Below, piece by piece: positions 43,303-52,175 of a DNA stretch of 64,000 nucleotides; position 1 is the stretch's first letter, and the number at the start of each line of letters is the position of its first letter. Made by a program: the position numbers and the translations under genes. The DNA comes from Streptomyces cyanogenus (GTDB taxonomy: Bacteria > Actinomycetota > Actinomycetes > Streptomycetales > Streptomycetaceae), in NCBI RefSeq assembly GCF_017526105.1, contig NZ_CP071839.1, forward strand, positions 3,898,001-3,962,000, written 5' to 3'. Below the pieces are notes generated by a model, which made no database searches, was not told the origin of the DNA, and saw nothing but the letters and a program-made list of their open reading frames with translations.

Positions 43303-44457
43303 ATGGCAGGAGCAGGGCTCAAGGACGCCGCCGCCATCGTCGGGATCGGGCAGACCGCGTTCGCCCGGCAGCTGGCCGAGGACGAGAGGACGCTCGCCTG
43401 CCGGGCCGTGCTCGCCGCGCTGGACGACGCGGGGATCGCGCCCGGCGAGGTGGACGCGCTCGCCTCGTACACCATGGAGCAGACCGACGAGGTCGAGCTG
43501 GCCAAGGCCGTCGGCTTCGGGGACCTGACCTTCTTCGGCAAGGTGGGGTACGGGGGCGGCGGCTCCTGTGCGACCGTCGCGCACCTCGCTGCCGCCATCG
43601 CCTCCGGGCAGGCCACGGTGGGGGTCGCGTGGCGGTCGAGGAAGAGGGGCAGCGGGCCCCGGCCGTGGACCGACACGGCCGTCCAGCTGCCCACCCCGGG
43701 CCAGTGGACCCGGCCGTTCGGGCTGCTCCGGCCCGTCGACGAGATCGCCATGCTGGCCCGGCGGTACATGCACGAGTACGGCGTGACGCGGGACCACCTT
43801 TTCAACGTCGCGCTGGCCTGCCGCAACCGGGCCAACCAGAACCCGGCCGCCGTGATGTACGAACGGCCGCTGACCCGCGAGATGTACATGACCTCCCGGT
43901 GGATCAGCGAGCCGCTGTGCCTCTACGACAACTGTCTGGAGACGGACGGGGCCCTGGCCTGCGTGGTCGTCGGCAGGGAGCGGGCCCGGGACTGCGCCAG
44001 GCAACCCGTCTACGTCCACGCCGCCGCGCAGGGGCTGCCCGCCCAGCACCACGGCATGGTCAACTACTGGAACGACGACCCGCTCACCGGGCCCGCCTGG
44101 ACCGCCGCCCGGCACCTGTGGAAGCACGCCGACCTCACGCCGGAGGACGTCGACGTGGCGCAGATCTACGACGCGTTCACCGCGCTGGTCCCGCTGTCCC
44201 TGGAGGGCTACGGCTTCTGCGCTCGCGGCGAGGGCGGCGCCTTCACCGAGCAGGGCGCCCTGGAGATCGGCGGACGGCTGCCCGTCAACACCGGCGGGGG
44301 CGGGCTGAGCGAGGCCTACGTGCACGGCTTCAACCTCGTCAACGAGGGCGTCAAGCAGCTGCGCGGGACCAGTACCGCGCAGGTCCCGGGCGCCGCGACC
44401 TGCCTGGTCACGGCGGGTGAAGGCGTCCCCACCTCCGCTCTCCTCCTCAGGAGCTGA
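43303..44457 (+). CDS. Thiolase-family protein (lipid-transfer/SCP2-thiolase-like)
   Basis: 384 residues. Features are 'AAIVGIGQTAFARQLAEDE', 'GGGGSCATVAHLAAAIASGQA' (with a Cys near the thiolase nucleophile position), 'MYMTSRWISEPLCLYDNC', 'VAQIYDAFTALVPLSLEGYGFC' (in parts) and 'NTGGGGLSEAYVHGFN', where ordinary thiolases have GHP. This is the type paired with DUF35 proteins; in steroid side-chain degradation such pairs act as aldolases or thiolases. It is followed by a DUF35 gene and an enoyl-CoA hydratase in one operon. ATG 43303 follows GGAGAGGGGG. Confidence 0.9.
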   Translation: MAGAGLKDAAAIVGIGQTAFARQLAEDERTLACRAVLAALDDAGIAPGEVDALASYTMEQTDEVELAKAVGFGDLTFFGKVGYGGGGSCATVAHLAAAIASGQATVGVAWRSRKRGSGPRPWTDTAVQLPTPGQWTRPFGLLRPVDEIAMLARRYMHEYGVTRDHLFNVALACRNRANQNPAAVMYERPLTREMYMTSRWISEPLCLYDNCLETDGALACVVVGRERARDCARQPVYVHAAAQGLPAQHHGMVNYWNDDPLTGPAWTAARHLWKHADLTPEDVDVAQIYDAFTALVPLSLEGYGFCARGEGGAFTEQGALEIGGRLPVNTGGGGLSEAYVHGFNLVNEGVKQLRGTSTAQVPGAATCLVTAGEGVPTSALLLRS

Positions 44458-44462
44458 CCGCC

Positions 44463-44870
44463 ATGCTGAGTCCCGTCACCGACACCGACGGCGCACCCTT
44501 CTGGGAGTACGCGGCCCGCGGCGAGCTGCGCGTCCAGGCGTGCGCCGACTGCGGTGAACTCCGCTTCCCGCCCCGGCCCTGCTGCCCGCACTGCCAGTCC
44601 TTCGCGAGCGAGTGGCGGCCGGTGTCGGGGCGCGGGCGGGTGTGGTCGTACGTCGTGCCGCATCCGCCGCTGCTGCCCGGCTACGCGGAACAGGCGCCGT
44701 ACAACGTGGTCGTCGTGGAGCTGGAGGAGGCCCCGCGGATACGGCTCGTGGGGAACGTGGTCGCGCACGCCGGGGCGCCGCTGAACTCCTTCGACCCGGC
44801 GCGGCTGAGGATCGGCGCCCGGGTGCGCGCGGTCTTCTCCGGCGGGCTGCCGCAGTGGGTGCCGGCGTGA
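44463..44870 (+). CDS. DUF35 zinc-ribbon OB-fold protein
   Basis: 135 residues. A zinc ribbon with four cysteines, 'CADCGELRFPPRPCCPHC' (about 23-40), precedes an OB-fold ('VSGRGRVWSYVVPHPPLLPG', 'VVVELEEAPRIRLVGNVV'). DUF35 proteins bind acyl-CoA and form complexes with thiolase-like enzymes, often being needed for activity. It starts 5 bases after the thiolase stop and its own stop overlaps the hydratase start by 4 bases. Confidence 0.93.
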   Translation: MLSPVTDTDGAPFWEYAARGELRVQACADCGELRFPPRPCCPHCQSFASEWRPVSGRGRVWSYVVPHPPLLPGYAEQAPYNVVVVELEEAPRIRLVGNVVAHAGAPLNSFDPARLRIGARVRAVFSGGLPQWVPA

Positions 44871-45640
44871 ACACCGTCCGCCTCGACGTCGGCGAGGACA
44901 CCGGCGTCGCCGTCGTCACCCTGGACCGGCCGGGGCGGCTCAACGCCGTCGACCTCACCATGGTCCGGGAACTGGCCGAGGTCTGGCGCGAGTTGCGGTT
45001 CGACGACGCCGTCCGGGCCGTCGTGCTCACCGGCAGCGGGGAGCGGGCGTTCTGTACGGGCATCGACCGGGACGCCGTCGTACCGCAGCCCTCGTCGCCG
45101 TACATGCAGGACGATCCGCTGCTGGGTGTCGGGCCGAAGGCGAACGACCTGTGGAAGCCGGTGATCGCCGCGGTGCGCGGGATGGCCTGCGGCGGGGCCT
45201 TCTACCTGCTGGGCGAGAGCGAGTTCGTGGTGGCGGACCCGACGGCCGTGTTCTTCGACCCGCACACGACGTACGGCATGGTCAGCGCCTACGAGTCCGT
45301 GCTGATGGCCCAGCGGATGCCGTACGGGGAGGCCGCGCGGACGGCGCTCATGGGGACGGCCGAGCGGATGTCGGCGCGGCGGGCGCACGAGGTGGGGCTG
45401 GTGTCCGAGATCGCCGAGGAGGGGCGGGCGGTGGAGGCCGCGGTGCGCTGTGCCGGGATCGTCGCCGGGTATCCGCCGGAGGCGGTGCAGGGGACGGTGC
45501 GGGCGCTGTGGGCGGCGAAGGAGGCGGCGCGGGCGCAGGCGTTCGCGCAGGCGCCGCATCTGATCGCGCTGGGCAGTCTGCCGGCCGGGCGGCAGGCGGA
45601 GTTGTTCGCGGGGAGGTCGCGGGAGTACCGGGTGCGTTAG
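44867..45640 (+). CDS. Enoyl-CoA hydratase/isomerase family protein
   Basis: 257 residues of the crotonase fold: 'VAVVTLDRPGRLNAVDLTMV', oxyanion-hole region 'GERAFCTGIDRDAV', 'AAVRGMACGGAFYLLGESEF' and 'ARRAHEVGLVSEIAEEG'. It is the third gene of the thiolase operon; GTG 44867 overlaps the DUF35 stop (GTGA). Its stop TAG overlaps the TAA stop of the convergent gene at 45637, leaving no terminator space. Hydration or another crotonase reaction of a CoA thioester is expected. Confidence 0.93.
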   Translation: MNTVRLDVGEDTGVAVVTLDRPGRLNAVDLTMVRELAEVWRELRFDDAVRAVVLTGSGERAFCTGIDRDAVVPQPSSPYMQDDPLLGVGPKANDLWKPVIAAVRGMACGGAFYLLGESEFVVADPTAVFFDPHTTYGMVSAYESVLMAQRMPYGEAARTALMGTAERMSARRAHEVGLVSEIAEEGRAVEAAVRCAGIVAGYPPEAVQGTVRALWAAKEAARAQAFAQAPHLIALGSLPAGRQAELFAGRSREYRVR

Positions 45641-46248
45641 GACTCGACCTCGGCCTTCGGACGCGCCTCGCAGTGGTCGACCTTCAGCCGAAGGCGGTCG
45701 CCGACGGGCACCCGGGTGGTCGCCCTGCCCTTCGCGGGCACCGTGACCGTGTAGGAGGAGTTGTCGAGGATCTGGGTGCCTTCGTCGTCGTAGAAGGTGA
45801 CCCGGGCCTGGAACTCGGCCTCGCTGTTGTTCGGGTTCGCGATCTCGACCGTGGCGTACGGCCGTTTGTCGGTGGCACAGCCGATCAGCTTCACCGTGCC
45901 CTCCTGCAGCGCCTTGCCCTTGCCGCTGCCGGTGGGGGTGGAGGTGGGGCGGTGGGCGCGCCGGTAGGAGCCGCCGCCGGAGGAGCGGTACGAGGACCCG
46001 CCCGAGGAGCCGCCCGAGGAACCGTACGAGGAGCCGTACGAGGACCCGCCCGACGAGTCGTACGATCCGCCCCCCGACGTGGACGACGACGAACTGTCGT
46101 GGTCCTGGTGCGAACTGCTGCACCCGCCCCCGCCGCCTCCGCTCCCCCGGCTGCCGTGGTGCCGGCCGGAGAAGCCGGTCAGGCCGAGCACCACCAGGGT
46201 CAGTACGGCCGTGAACCTGAGCGCGCGCGTCCGTGTAGGCATGTGCAT
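45637..46248 (-). CDS. Secreted Ser/Gly-rich protein with C-terminal beta domain
   Basis: 203 residues. The N-terminal signal segment ('FTAVLTLVVLGLTGFSG') precedes a Gly/Ser/Tyr-rich region (about 27-95) with repeated 'SSYGSS' and 'GGSS' units, then a folded domain (about 110-203) with 'VKLIGCATDKRPYATVEIANP' (in parts), 'FQARVTFYDDEGTQILD' and 'VPAKGRATTRVPVGD', resembling FxLYD/DUF4352-like Ig folds. It is probably secreted or surface-held by the flexible linker. It lies between the catabolic operon and afsK; the function is unknown. Confidence 0.8.
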   Translation of the reverse strand: MHMPTRTRALRFTAVLTLVVLGLTGFSGRHHGSRGSGGGGGGCSSSHQDHDSSSSSTSGGGSYDSSGGSSYGSSYGSSGGSSGGSSYRSSGGGSYRRAHRPTSTPTGSGKGKALQEGTVKLIGCATDKRPYATVEIANPNNSEAEFQARVTFYDDEGTQILDNSSYTVTVPAKGRATTRVPVGDRLRLKVDHCEARPKAEVES

Positions 46249-46373
46249 GCCAGCACCCTAGCCGCCGGGCGCATCGCATGGCGGCCGCCGGGCGCCGGGG
46301 GTAGCGTCAGCCGTGGACGGCCGCCGTCTGGAGCCCCTTCCGTGCAGACCCGGTACGACGGCCGTCGCGCCGC

Positions 46374-48734
46374 TCACGCGGTCCGCGCGGTCCCCGTGCC
46401 CTTCTCCGCGTCCAGCGCGTACACGCACCGGTCCTTGCTGCACGCGTACACCACGCCGTCCCTGACCACCGGGGAGCCGGTGATCTCGCCGCCGGTGGCG
46501 AGCTTCCAGCGCAGCCGGCCGTCGTCGGCCTTCAGGGTGTAGAGGAGGTGGTCGGTGGAGCCGAAGTGGATACGGCCCTCCGCCACCGCGGGCGCGCCGA
46601 CGACGTCGCCGCCCGCCTGGAACCGCCACTTGGGGGTGCCGGTGACCGCGTCCAGGGTGTAGAGGCCCTTGCCGCTGCCGACGTGCACGTGCCCGGCGGC
46701 CACCAGGACCGGCTCGACGGAGGCACGGGCCTCGGTGGCGATGCGCCAGCGGTCGCGGCCGTCGGCGGCGTCGAGGGCGTAGACCGTGCCGAGGTAGTCG
46801 GCGAGGTAGACACCGCCGCCGGTGACGGCCGGGCCCGGGGCGAAGGCGGGCGGGCTCAGGAAGACCGCCGGGGCCTCGAAGTGCCAGCGGACCCTGCCGC
46901 TGACCGCCTCGACGGCGAGCACGCGGGTGCCGGCGGAGATGTAGACGTACCCGTCGGGCGCCGGGGCGAGCCGCACCGGGACGCCGCCGCAGGAGGCCGC
47001 GTCGCCGATGGGGTAGGACCAGCGCTCCTCGCCGGTGCGGGCCTCCAGGGCGCGCAGCCGGGCGTCCTGCCAGACGTACACCGTGCCGTCGTGCACGACC
47101 GGGCCGGCCTCCGGGGACTCGAAGTCGGTCTGGCAGCCGGTGATCTCCCACAGCTTCTGCCCGCCCGTGGCCTCCCAGGCCTGGACGCCGCCGCCGCGGG
47201 TGCCGGTGACGACCGTGCCGCGGTCGGCCTGGAGGGAGTACACCCAGGCGTCCGTGGACAGCCGCCACAGGTCGGTGCCCTCGCGGGCGTCCAGGGCGAA
47301 CAGGGTGGGACCGTCGGAGGCGTGGATACGGCCGTCCGCCACCGCCATGGACCAGGCGACGTCCCGGGTCTTGAAGCGGCGGCGGCCGGTGGCCACGTCC
47401 AGCGCGTGCACCTCGAAGGAGGTGACGTAGACCAGGTCGCCGTCGACGGACGGGGTGCCCCACACGTCGTTGGACATGCGGAACCGCCAGGGGCGCCAGC
47501 CGTTCGCCGTCTCCGGGGGCGACGGCGGCACGGGCGGTACGGCGGGGTCGGCACCGGCCACGCCGGGGCGGGGCCGGGACCAGCCGGCCACCAGGCCGGC
47601 CTCGGGCGGGGGTGCCTTCACTGCGGCCGCGCGGGCGTCGGCGACCCGCGGGCCGGGGCCGATGGGCACCTGGGCGCCGGCCAGCCGGACCGGGCCGGTG
47701 TCGGGGGCGCCGACCGGGACGGGCACGGGCGCGGAGGCCGGGGCCGGGGGGTCGTACGGCGGCGGCGGGGGTACGACGGCCTGCCGGTCGCCGCTGCGCG
47801 GGCCGCCGGTCGGGGCCGGGGCGGGCTTGGCGGCGGGGCGTCCGCCGCGGCGGGCCTCGATGAGGGCGACCGCCTTCTCGGGCAGCCAGGCGGAGGCGGT
47901 GCCGCTGTCGTCGGAGCCGGAGCCGAACAGGTGCGGGGCGAGCTGGGCCTGGAGGTCGGCCGGGGTGGGGCGGCCGGTCGCCTCCATCTGCATGCACGCC
48001 TCGATCAGCGGACGCAGCTCGTCGGGCAGGCCGGTGAGGTCCGGGCCCTCGCGCAGCAGCATGAAGACGGTCTCGACCGGGTTGGCGCCGTGGAAGGGCG
48101 GGTGGCCGGTGGCCGCGAAGACCAGGGTGGAGCCGAGGGAGAAGACGTCGCTGGCGCCGGTGACGCTGCGGGAGTCCTTGGCCTGCTCGGGGGACATGTA
48201 GGCGGGGGTGCCGACGGCGACGTTCGTCATCGTCAGACGTGTGTTGGAGACGCCGGAGGCGATACCGAAGTCGATCACCCGGGGGCCGTCCTCGACCACG
48301 AGCACGTTGGAGGGCTTGAGGTCGCGGTGGACCAGCCCGGCGCCGTGGATGGACTGGAGGGCCTCCGCGACGCCCGCCGCGAGCCAGCGCACGGCCTGGG
48401 CCGGCAGCGGCCCGCACTCGTTCACTATCTCTTCCAGCGAGGGAGCGGGCACGTAGGCGGTGGCCAGCCAGGGCACGGCGGCGCGCGGGTCGGCGTCGAC
48501 CACGGCCGCGGTGTAGAAGCCGGAGACCGCGCGGGCCGCCTCCACCTCGCGGGTGAAGCGGACGCGGAAGAGCTGGTCCTCGGCCAGCTCGGTGCGCACC
48601 GTCTTGATCGCCACACGCCGGCCGGACGCCGAGCGCGCGAGATAGACCAGCCCCATGCCGCCGGCCCCCAGCCGGCCGAGCACCTCGAACGGCCCGATCC
48701 GCCGCGGATCGTGCTGCGTCAGCTGATCCACCAC
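46374..48734 (-). CDS. afsK: AfsK, serine/threonine protein kinase with PQQ-type beta-propeller
   Basis: 786 residues. The kinase domain (about 14-270) has the glycine loop 'GRLGAGGMGLVYLA', Lys44, 'HRDLKPSN' (Asp138), 'DFG' (Asp155) and, from the chosen GTG at 48734, Thr168 in 'TRLTMTNVAVGTPAYMSPEQ', matching the activation-loop Thr168 known in AfsK. A Pro/Ala-rich linker (about 290-430) leads to a C-terminal PQQ-like propeller with repeats of the type 'VYALDAADGRDRWRI'. AfsK phosphorylates AfsR to raise afsS expression and also acts in polar growth. It has no clear membrane segment. GGAGGT lies 9 bases before the start. Confidence 0.95.
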   Translation of the reverse strand: MVDQLTQHDPRRIGPFEVLGRLGAGGMGLVYLARSASGRRVAIKTVRTELAEDQLFRVRFTREVEAARAVSGFYTAAVVDADPRAAVPWLATAYVPAPSLEEIVNECGPLPAQAVRWLAAGVAEALQSIHGAGLVHRDLKPSNVLVVEDGPRVIDFGIASGVSNTRLTMTNVAVGTPAYMSPEQAKDSRSVTGASDVFSLGSTLVFAATGHPPFHGANPVETVFMLLREGPDLTGLPDELRPLIEACMQMEATGRPTPADLQAQLAPHLFGSGSDDSGTASAWLPEKAVALIEARRGGRPAAKPAPAPTGGPRSGDRQAVVPPPPPYDPPAPASAPVPVPVGAPDTGPVRLAGAQVPIGPGPRVADARAAAVKAPPPEAGLVAGWSRPRPGVAGADPAVPPVPPSPPETANGWRPWRFRMSNDVWGTPSVDGDLVYVTSFEVHALDVATGRRRFKTRDVAWSMAVADGRIHASDGPTLFALDAREGTDLWRLSTDAWVYSLQADRGTVVTGTRGGGVQAWEATGGQKLWEITGCQTDFESPEAGPVVHDGTVYVWQDARLRALEARTGEERWSYPIGDAASCGGVPVRLAPAPDGYVYISAGTRVLAVEAVSGRVRWHFEAPAVFLSPPAFAPGPAVTGGGVYLADYLGTVYALDAADGRDRWRIATEARASVEPVLVAAGHVHVGSGKGLYTLDAVTGTPKWRFQAGGDVVGAPAVAEGRIHFGSTDHLLYTLKADDGRLRWKLATGGEITGSPVVRDGVVYACSKDRCVYALDAEKGTGTARTA

Positions 48735-48913
48735 TTGCCTGCCACCTCCCCGTACGAGCCGCGCCACTCTCCATATGTACGCGACCGGAGTGCAGCGTCT
48801 CACCACCGCACCGCCATGGCGGCACGCACCCCGATTCTTCCTGGCCGGGCGGCTGGTTGCGAACCCGGTGACAATCAGGGTGTCTCATGCTGTATCGGAC
48901 CAAAGCGGACCGG

Positions 48914-49648
48914 TCAGCGCTGGAGCAGTGCGAACGATGCCCCCTGATTGTCGGTGACGACGGCCACTCGTCCGTACGACGTCTCGAATGGCGGCGCCTG
49001 GACGCGCCCGCCGAGCCGCTGTACGGCCCCCAGTGCGTCCGTCAGGTCCGCGACCCGGAAGTGGACGAGGAAGTGCGGGGGCATCTCGGCCGGGAAGACG
49101 TCGGTGACGTCCGCGCGGCCGAAGTCGGGCTCGGCGCCGGTACCGAACAGGGCGTCGTGGAAGAGGCCGCCGTAGAAGGCGTTGGCGGCGGCGGTGTCCC
49201 GGGTGTACAGCTCGGCCCAGACGAAGGTGCCCGGCTCCCGCCGCCGTCCGAAGCCGGTGTGGGTGCCGGGCTGCCACAGCCCGAAGACCGCGCCCTCGGG
49301 GTCGGCGGCCAGGGCGGCGGTGCCGAGGTCGCCGACCGGGAACGGGGCCATGACCACCTGCCCGCCGGCCGCCGTGATCCGCCGGCCGAGGGCCTCGGCG
49401 TCGGAGGTCGCGAAGGACACCGTCCAGACGGTGGGCATACGGCCGTCCGTCTTGGGGGCCAGGGAGGCGACGAGCGCGCCGTCCTTCCGGGCCCACACGG
49501 AGGAGCCGTACGCCGCCTCGAAGGTCCACTCGAAGAGCTCACCGTAGAACCGTTTGCCCGCCTCGACGTCGGGCAGCTGGGCGTCCACCCAGCAGGGGAC
49601 GCCCTCCCCGTATGTCTCTTCGTTCGCGGATGCCCTGTTTTCGGCCAT
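48914..49648 (-). CDS. kbpA: VOC-family protein, probable KbpA (AfsK-binding protein)
   Basis: 244 residues with two tandem glyoxalase/VOC modules (about 15-120: 'GVPCWVDAQLPDVEAGKRFYGELF'-type start and 'LAADPEGAVFGLWQPG'; about 135-244: 'TFVWAELYTRDTAAANAFYGGLF' and 'VVTDNQGASFALLQR'). It lies directly upstream of afsK on the same strand, separated by 179 bases. KbpA, which binds AfsK and inhibits its autophosphorylation, is encoded immediately upstream of afsK in S. coelicolor, so this is the positional candidate. The VOC fold itself is certain; the KbpA identity is by synteny from memory. Confidence 0.7.
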   Translation of the reverse strand: MAENRASANEETYGEGVPCWVDAQLPDVEAGKRFYGELFEWTFEAAYGSSVWARKDGALVASLAPKTDGRMPTVWTVSFATSDAEALGRRITAAGGQVVMAPFPVGDLGTAALAADPEGAVFGLWQPGTHTGFGRRREPGTFVWAELYTRDTAAANAFYGGLFHDALFGTGAEPDFGRADVTDVFPAEMPPHFLVHFRVADLTDALGAVQRLGGRVQAPPFETSYGRVAVVTDNQGASFALLQR

Positions 49649-49770
49649 GTCGTCAAAGTAACCGGGCCGCGCGCACGCCGCAGACCAGGCACACCATCCC
49701 CGAGAGCCCCGTGCACCCCATTTGCAGTCGGCCGAATCGCGCTCCGATCACCCCTCGGTAAGCTGACGGC

Positions 49771-50418
49771 ATGACAGGACAAGTGCGTACCGTCGACGGC
49801 CGCGTGGCCGGCCGGCGTGGGCAGGCGACCCGGCAGAAGCTGCTCGACTGCCTCAGCGAGATGCTCAGCTCCTCCCCGTACCGGGACGTCAAGGTCATCG
49901 ATGTCGCCCGGAAGGCGGGCACTTCGCCCGCGACCTTCTACCAGTACTTCCCCGACGTCGAGGGTGCCGTCCTGGAGATCGCCGAGCACATGGCGGCCGA
50001 GGGTGCCGGGTTGACCGAACTGCTCGAAGGACGCAGTTGGGCCGGCAAGTCGGGCTGGGCCACCGCGCAGGAACTCGTGGACGGGTTCCTGGAGTTCTGG
50101 CGCAGGAACGATGCGATCCTGCGGGTGGTGGACCTCGGTGCGGCCGAAGGGGACAAACGGTTCTACAAGATCCGCATGAAGATCCTGAACTCGGTCAACA
50201 ACTCCCTCGCGGACTCCATCGCGGAACTCCAGTCCAAGGGCCGCGTCGACAAGGACGTGAACCCGGCGGCGGTGGCCGGTTCGCTGGTCGCGATGCTCGC
50301 GGCGGTGGCGGCCCACCAGAAGGGCTTCACCTCCTGGGGCGTGAAGCAGGCCGAACTCAAGCCGAACCTGGCACTGTTGGTGCACCTGGGCGTGACCGGC
50401 AGGAAGCCGAGCAAGTAG
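49771..50418 (+). CDS. TetR-family transcriptional regulator
   Basis: 215 residues. The N-terminal HTH is 'RQKLLDCLSEMLSSSPYRDVKVIDVARKAGTSPATFYQYFPD' (read in parts). The C-terminal ligand domain includes 'ELVDGFLEFWRRNDAILRVV' and 'AGSLVAMLAAVAAHQKGF'. It is divergent from the probable kbpA gene. It is the only TetR gene in the window and so a candidate for the TCTGAC-N5-GTCAGA operators. A one-mismatch version of that core, CTGACGGCATGACAG (49763-49777), overlaps its own ATG. No strong ribosome binding site is seen. Confidence 0.93.
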   Translation: MTGQVRTVDGRVAGRRGQATRQKLLDCLSEMLSSSPYRDVKVIDVARKAGTSPATFYQYFPDVEGAVLEIAEHMAAEGAGLTELLEGRSWAGKSGWATAQELVDGFLEFWRRNDAILRVVDLGAAEGDKRFYKIRMKILNSVNNSLADSIAELQSKGRVDKDVNPAAVAGSLVAMLAAVAAHQKGFTSWGVKQAELKPNLALLVHLGVTGRKPSK

Positions 50419-50463
50419 GCCACACCCTTCCGCGCCCTTTCCCCCGCACCCGAAGTCCTGTCT

Positions 50464-50501
50464 GGCAGGCGGCGGTTCACCGAGGTGAGCTGCCGCCTGC
50501 C
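50464..50501. terminator. Bidirectional hairpin between the TetR and Lrp genes
   Basis: A perfect 10-bp inverted repeat, GGCAGGCGGC (50464-50473) and GCCGCCTGCC (50492-50501), lies between two convergent genes. Confidence 0.7.
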
Positions 50502-50504
50502 GTG

Positions 50505-50957
50505 CTACGCGGGCAGCGGACGGTCCCGCACCACGTGCTTCATCACCAGCGTCGACGTCAGCCGCTGCACCCCCGGCAGGGTCGCCAGCCGTTCGTCGTA
50601 GAGCCGCTGGAAGGCGGCCAGGTCGGCGGTGGCCACCCGGAGCAAGTAGTCCGGTTCGCCGAACAGCCGCTGGGCGTCCAGCACGTGCTCCAGCTCGCCG
50701 ACGGCCCGCTCGAACTCCGCGACCGTGTCCCGGTCCTCCTGGCGCATGGACACGAAGACCAGCGCCTCGAAGTTCAGGCCGAGCGCGGCCGGGTCCACCA
50801 CCGCGCGGTAGCCCTGGACGGCACCGGAGCGCTCCAGCTCGCGCAGCCGCCGGTGGCAGGGCGAGACGCTCAGCCGTACCCGGGCGGCCAGCTCGGTCAC
50901 GGTCAGCCGCCCGTCCTGCTGCAGCTCGGCAAGGATTTTCCGGTCCACGTCGTCCAT
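50505..50957 (-). CDS. Lrp/AsnC-family transcriptional regulator
   Basis: 150 residues, standard length. The N-terminal HTH reads 'DDVDRKILAELQQDGRLTVTELAARVRLSVSPCHRRLRELE' (in parts), and the C-terminal RAM ligand domain runs from 'FEALVFVSMRQEDRDTV' to 'LTSTLVMKHVV'. It is divergent from a LysE-family exporter, with an 82-bp intergenic region more AT-rich than its surroundings. The usual arrangement is that the regulator senses an amino acid and controls the exporter. Confidence 0.94.
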   Translation of the reverse strand: MDDVDRKILAELQQDGRLTVTELAARVRLSVSPCHRRLRELERSGAVQGYRAVVDPAALGLNFEALVFVSMRQEDRDTVAEFERAVGELEHVLDAQRLFGEPDYLLRVATADLAAFQRLYDERLATLPGVQRLTSTLVMKHVVRDRPLPA

Positions 50958-51039
50958 GAAGAAGATATTTGCTCAGATCCGGCGATCATGGGCAAACTTC
51001 GGAAACACTTTCGGGCCATTCGCGCCTAATGTCGCCGGC

Positions 51040-51657
51040 ATGGACTCGGGACTGCTCTTCTCCTTCCTCGTCGTGGACCTGCTGCTGGTGTGCGTGCCGG
51101 GTGCCGACTGGGCGTACGTCATCGCGGCCGCCCTGCGCGGCGGCTCGGTGGCGCGCGCGGTGGCGGGCCTGGTCTGCGGCTATGCGCTGCACACGGCCTT
51201 GGCGACGGCGGGCCTGGCGGTGCTGGTGGCGGGCTCGCCCCGGCTGCTGACGGCCCTGACGGTGGCGGGCGCGGGCTACCTGCTGTGGCTGGGCTGGGGC
51301 GTCCTGCGCCGCCCGGCCGTCCCGGACGCGGACGGCGCGGCGGCGCCCGGCGGCCGGCTCTTCCTGCGCGGCGCCACGATCAGCGGCCTGAATCCCAAGG
51401 GCCTGCTGCTCTACCTCTCCGTGCTCCCCCAGTTCCTCACCCTCACCGGCGCCCACCTCCCCGTCCCCGCCCAGACGGCGGCCCTCGGCCTGCTCCACAT
51501 GGCGTGCTGCGCCGCCGTCTACTTCACCGTCGGCGCCCTCGCCCGCGTCCTGCTCACCGCCCGCCCGGCGGCGGCCCGCGCGGTCACCCGCACCTCGGGC
51601 GCGGCGATGCTCGGGATCGGCGCGCTGCTGCTGGTGGAACGGCTGTCGACGCTCTGA
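51040..51657 (+). CDS. LysE-family amino-acid exporter
   Basis: 205 residues with six membrane segments. The N-terminus 'LLLVCVPGADWAYVIAAALRGG' includes the family's PGP-like motif (here PGAD). 'ISGLNPKGLLLYLSVLPQFL' is the classic LysE/RhtB loop with N-P-K. It exports amino acids or small metabolites. ATG 51040 has no clear ribosome binding site and may be leaderless. It is divergent from the Lrp-type regulator, its likely controller. Confidence 0.93.
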   Translation: MDSGLLFSFLVVDLLLVCVPGADWAYVIAAALRGGSVARAVAGLVCGYALHTALATAGLAVLVAGSPRLLTALTVAGAGYLLWLGWGVLRRPAVPDADGAAAPGGRLFLRGATISGLNPKGLLLYLSVLPQFLTLTGAHLPVPAQTAALGLLHMACCAAVYFTVGALARVLLTARPAAARAVTRTSGAAMLGIGALLLVERLSTL

Positions 51658-51761
51658 GGCGGCCGGGGCCGGACCGTCGCACCGGGGGCACGCCAACAGC
51701 CCGTCGGGGCCGCCCGGTTGACACCGCGCGGCGCACCGTCCGGCTCCGTAGACTGGCCGGC

Positions 51762-52145
51762 ATGGCATGCCGCATCAGTGAGCTGGTCCTCGACTGCGCC
51801 GATCCCGAACGGCTCGCCGCGTTCTGGAGCGAGGTCCTCGGCTACGTCGAACTCGAACGGGAAGCCGACGGAAGCATCGCGATCGGTCCGCCCGACGCCG
51901 GTTTCGGCGGCCCGCAGCCCACGCTCGTCCTCAGCCCGAGCAGCGGCCCGCGGGCGGGGAAGCTCCCCCTGCACATCGACGTCAACGCCACCGACCGGGA
52001 CCAGGACGCCGAGCTGGAGCGGCTGCTCGCTCTCGGCGCCAGGCCCGCCGACGTCGGCCAGACCGGCACCGAGAGCTGGCACGTCCTGGCCGACCCGGAG
52101 GGCAACGAGTTCTGCCTCCTGCGCAGCCGGCTGAAGCCCCTGTGA
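51762..52145 (+). CDS. Small VOC-family (glyoxalase-like) protein
   Basis: 127 residues, one VOC module pair: 'ISELVLDCADPERLAAFWSEVLGY' (in parts), 'LVLSPSSGPRAGKLPLHIDVNA' and 'WHVLADPEGNEFCLLRS'. This subtype, common in Streptomyces, binds metal or small ligands; its enzymatic role is unknown. ATG 51762 lacks a strong ribosome binding site. It is followed immediately by an MMPL pseudogene. Confidence 0.9.
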   Translation: MACRISELVLDCADPERLAAFWSEVLGYVELEREADGSIAIGPPDAGFGGPQPTLVLSPSSGPRAGKLPLHIDVNATDRDQDAELERLLALGARPADVGQTGTESWHVLADPEGNEFCLLRSRLKPL

Positions 52146-52175
52146 CCTCCGGTTCCCCGACCGGGCCCGATCCGG

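Noticed and set aside
46548..48947. 799-residue open frame antisense to afsK
   Set aside because: Same artefact; afsK has full kinase and propeller motifs on the other strand.
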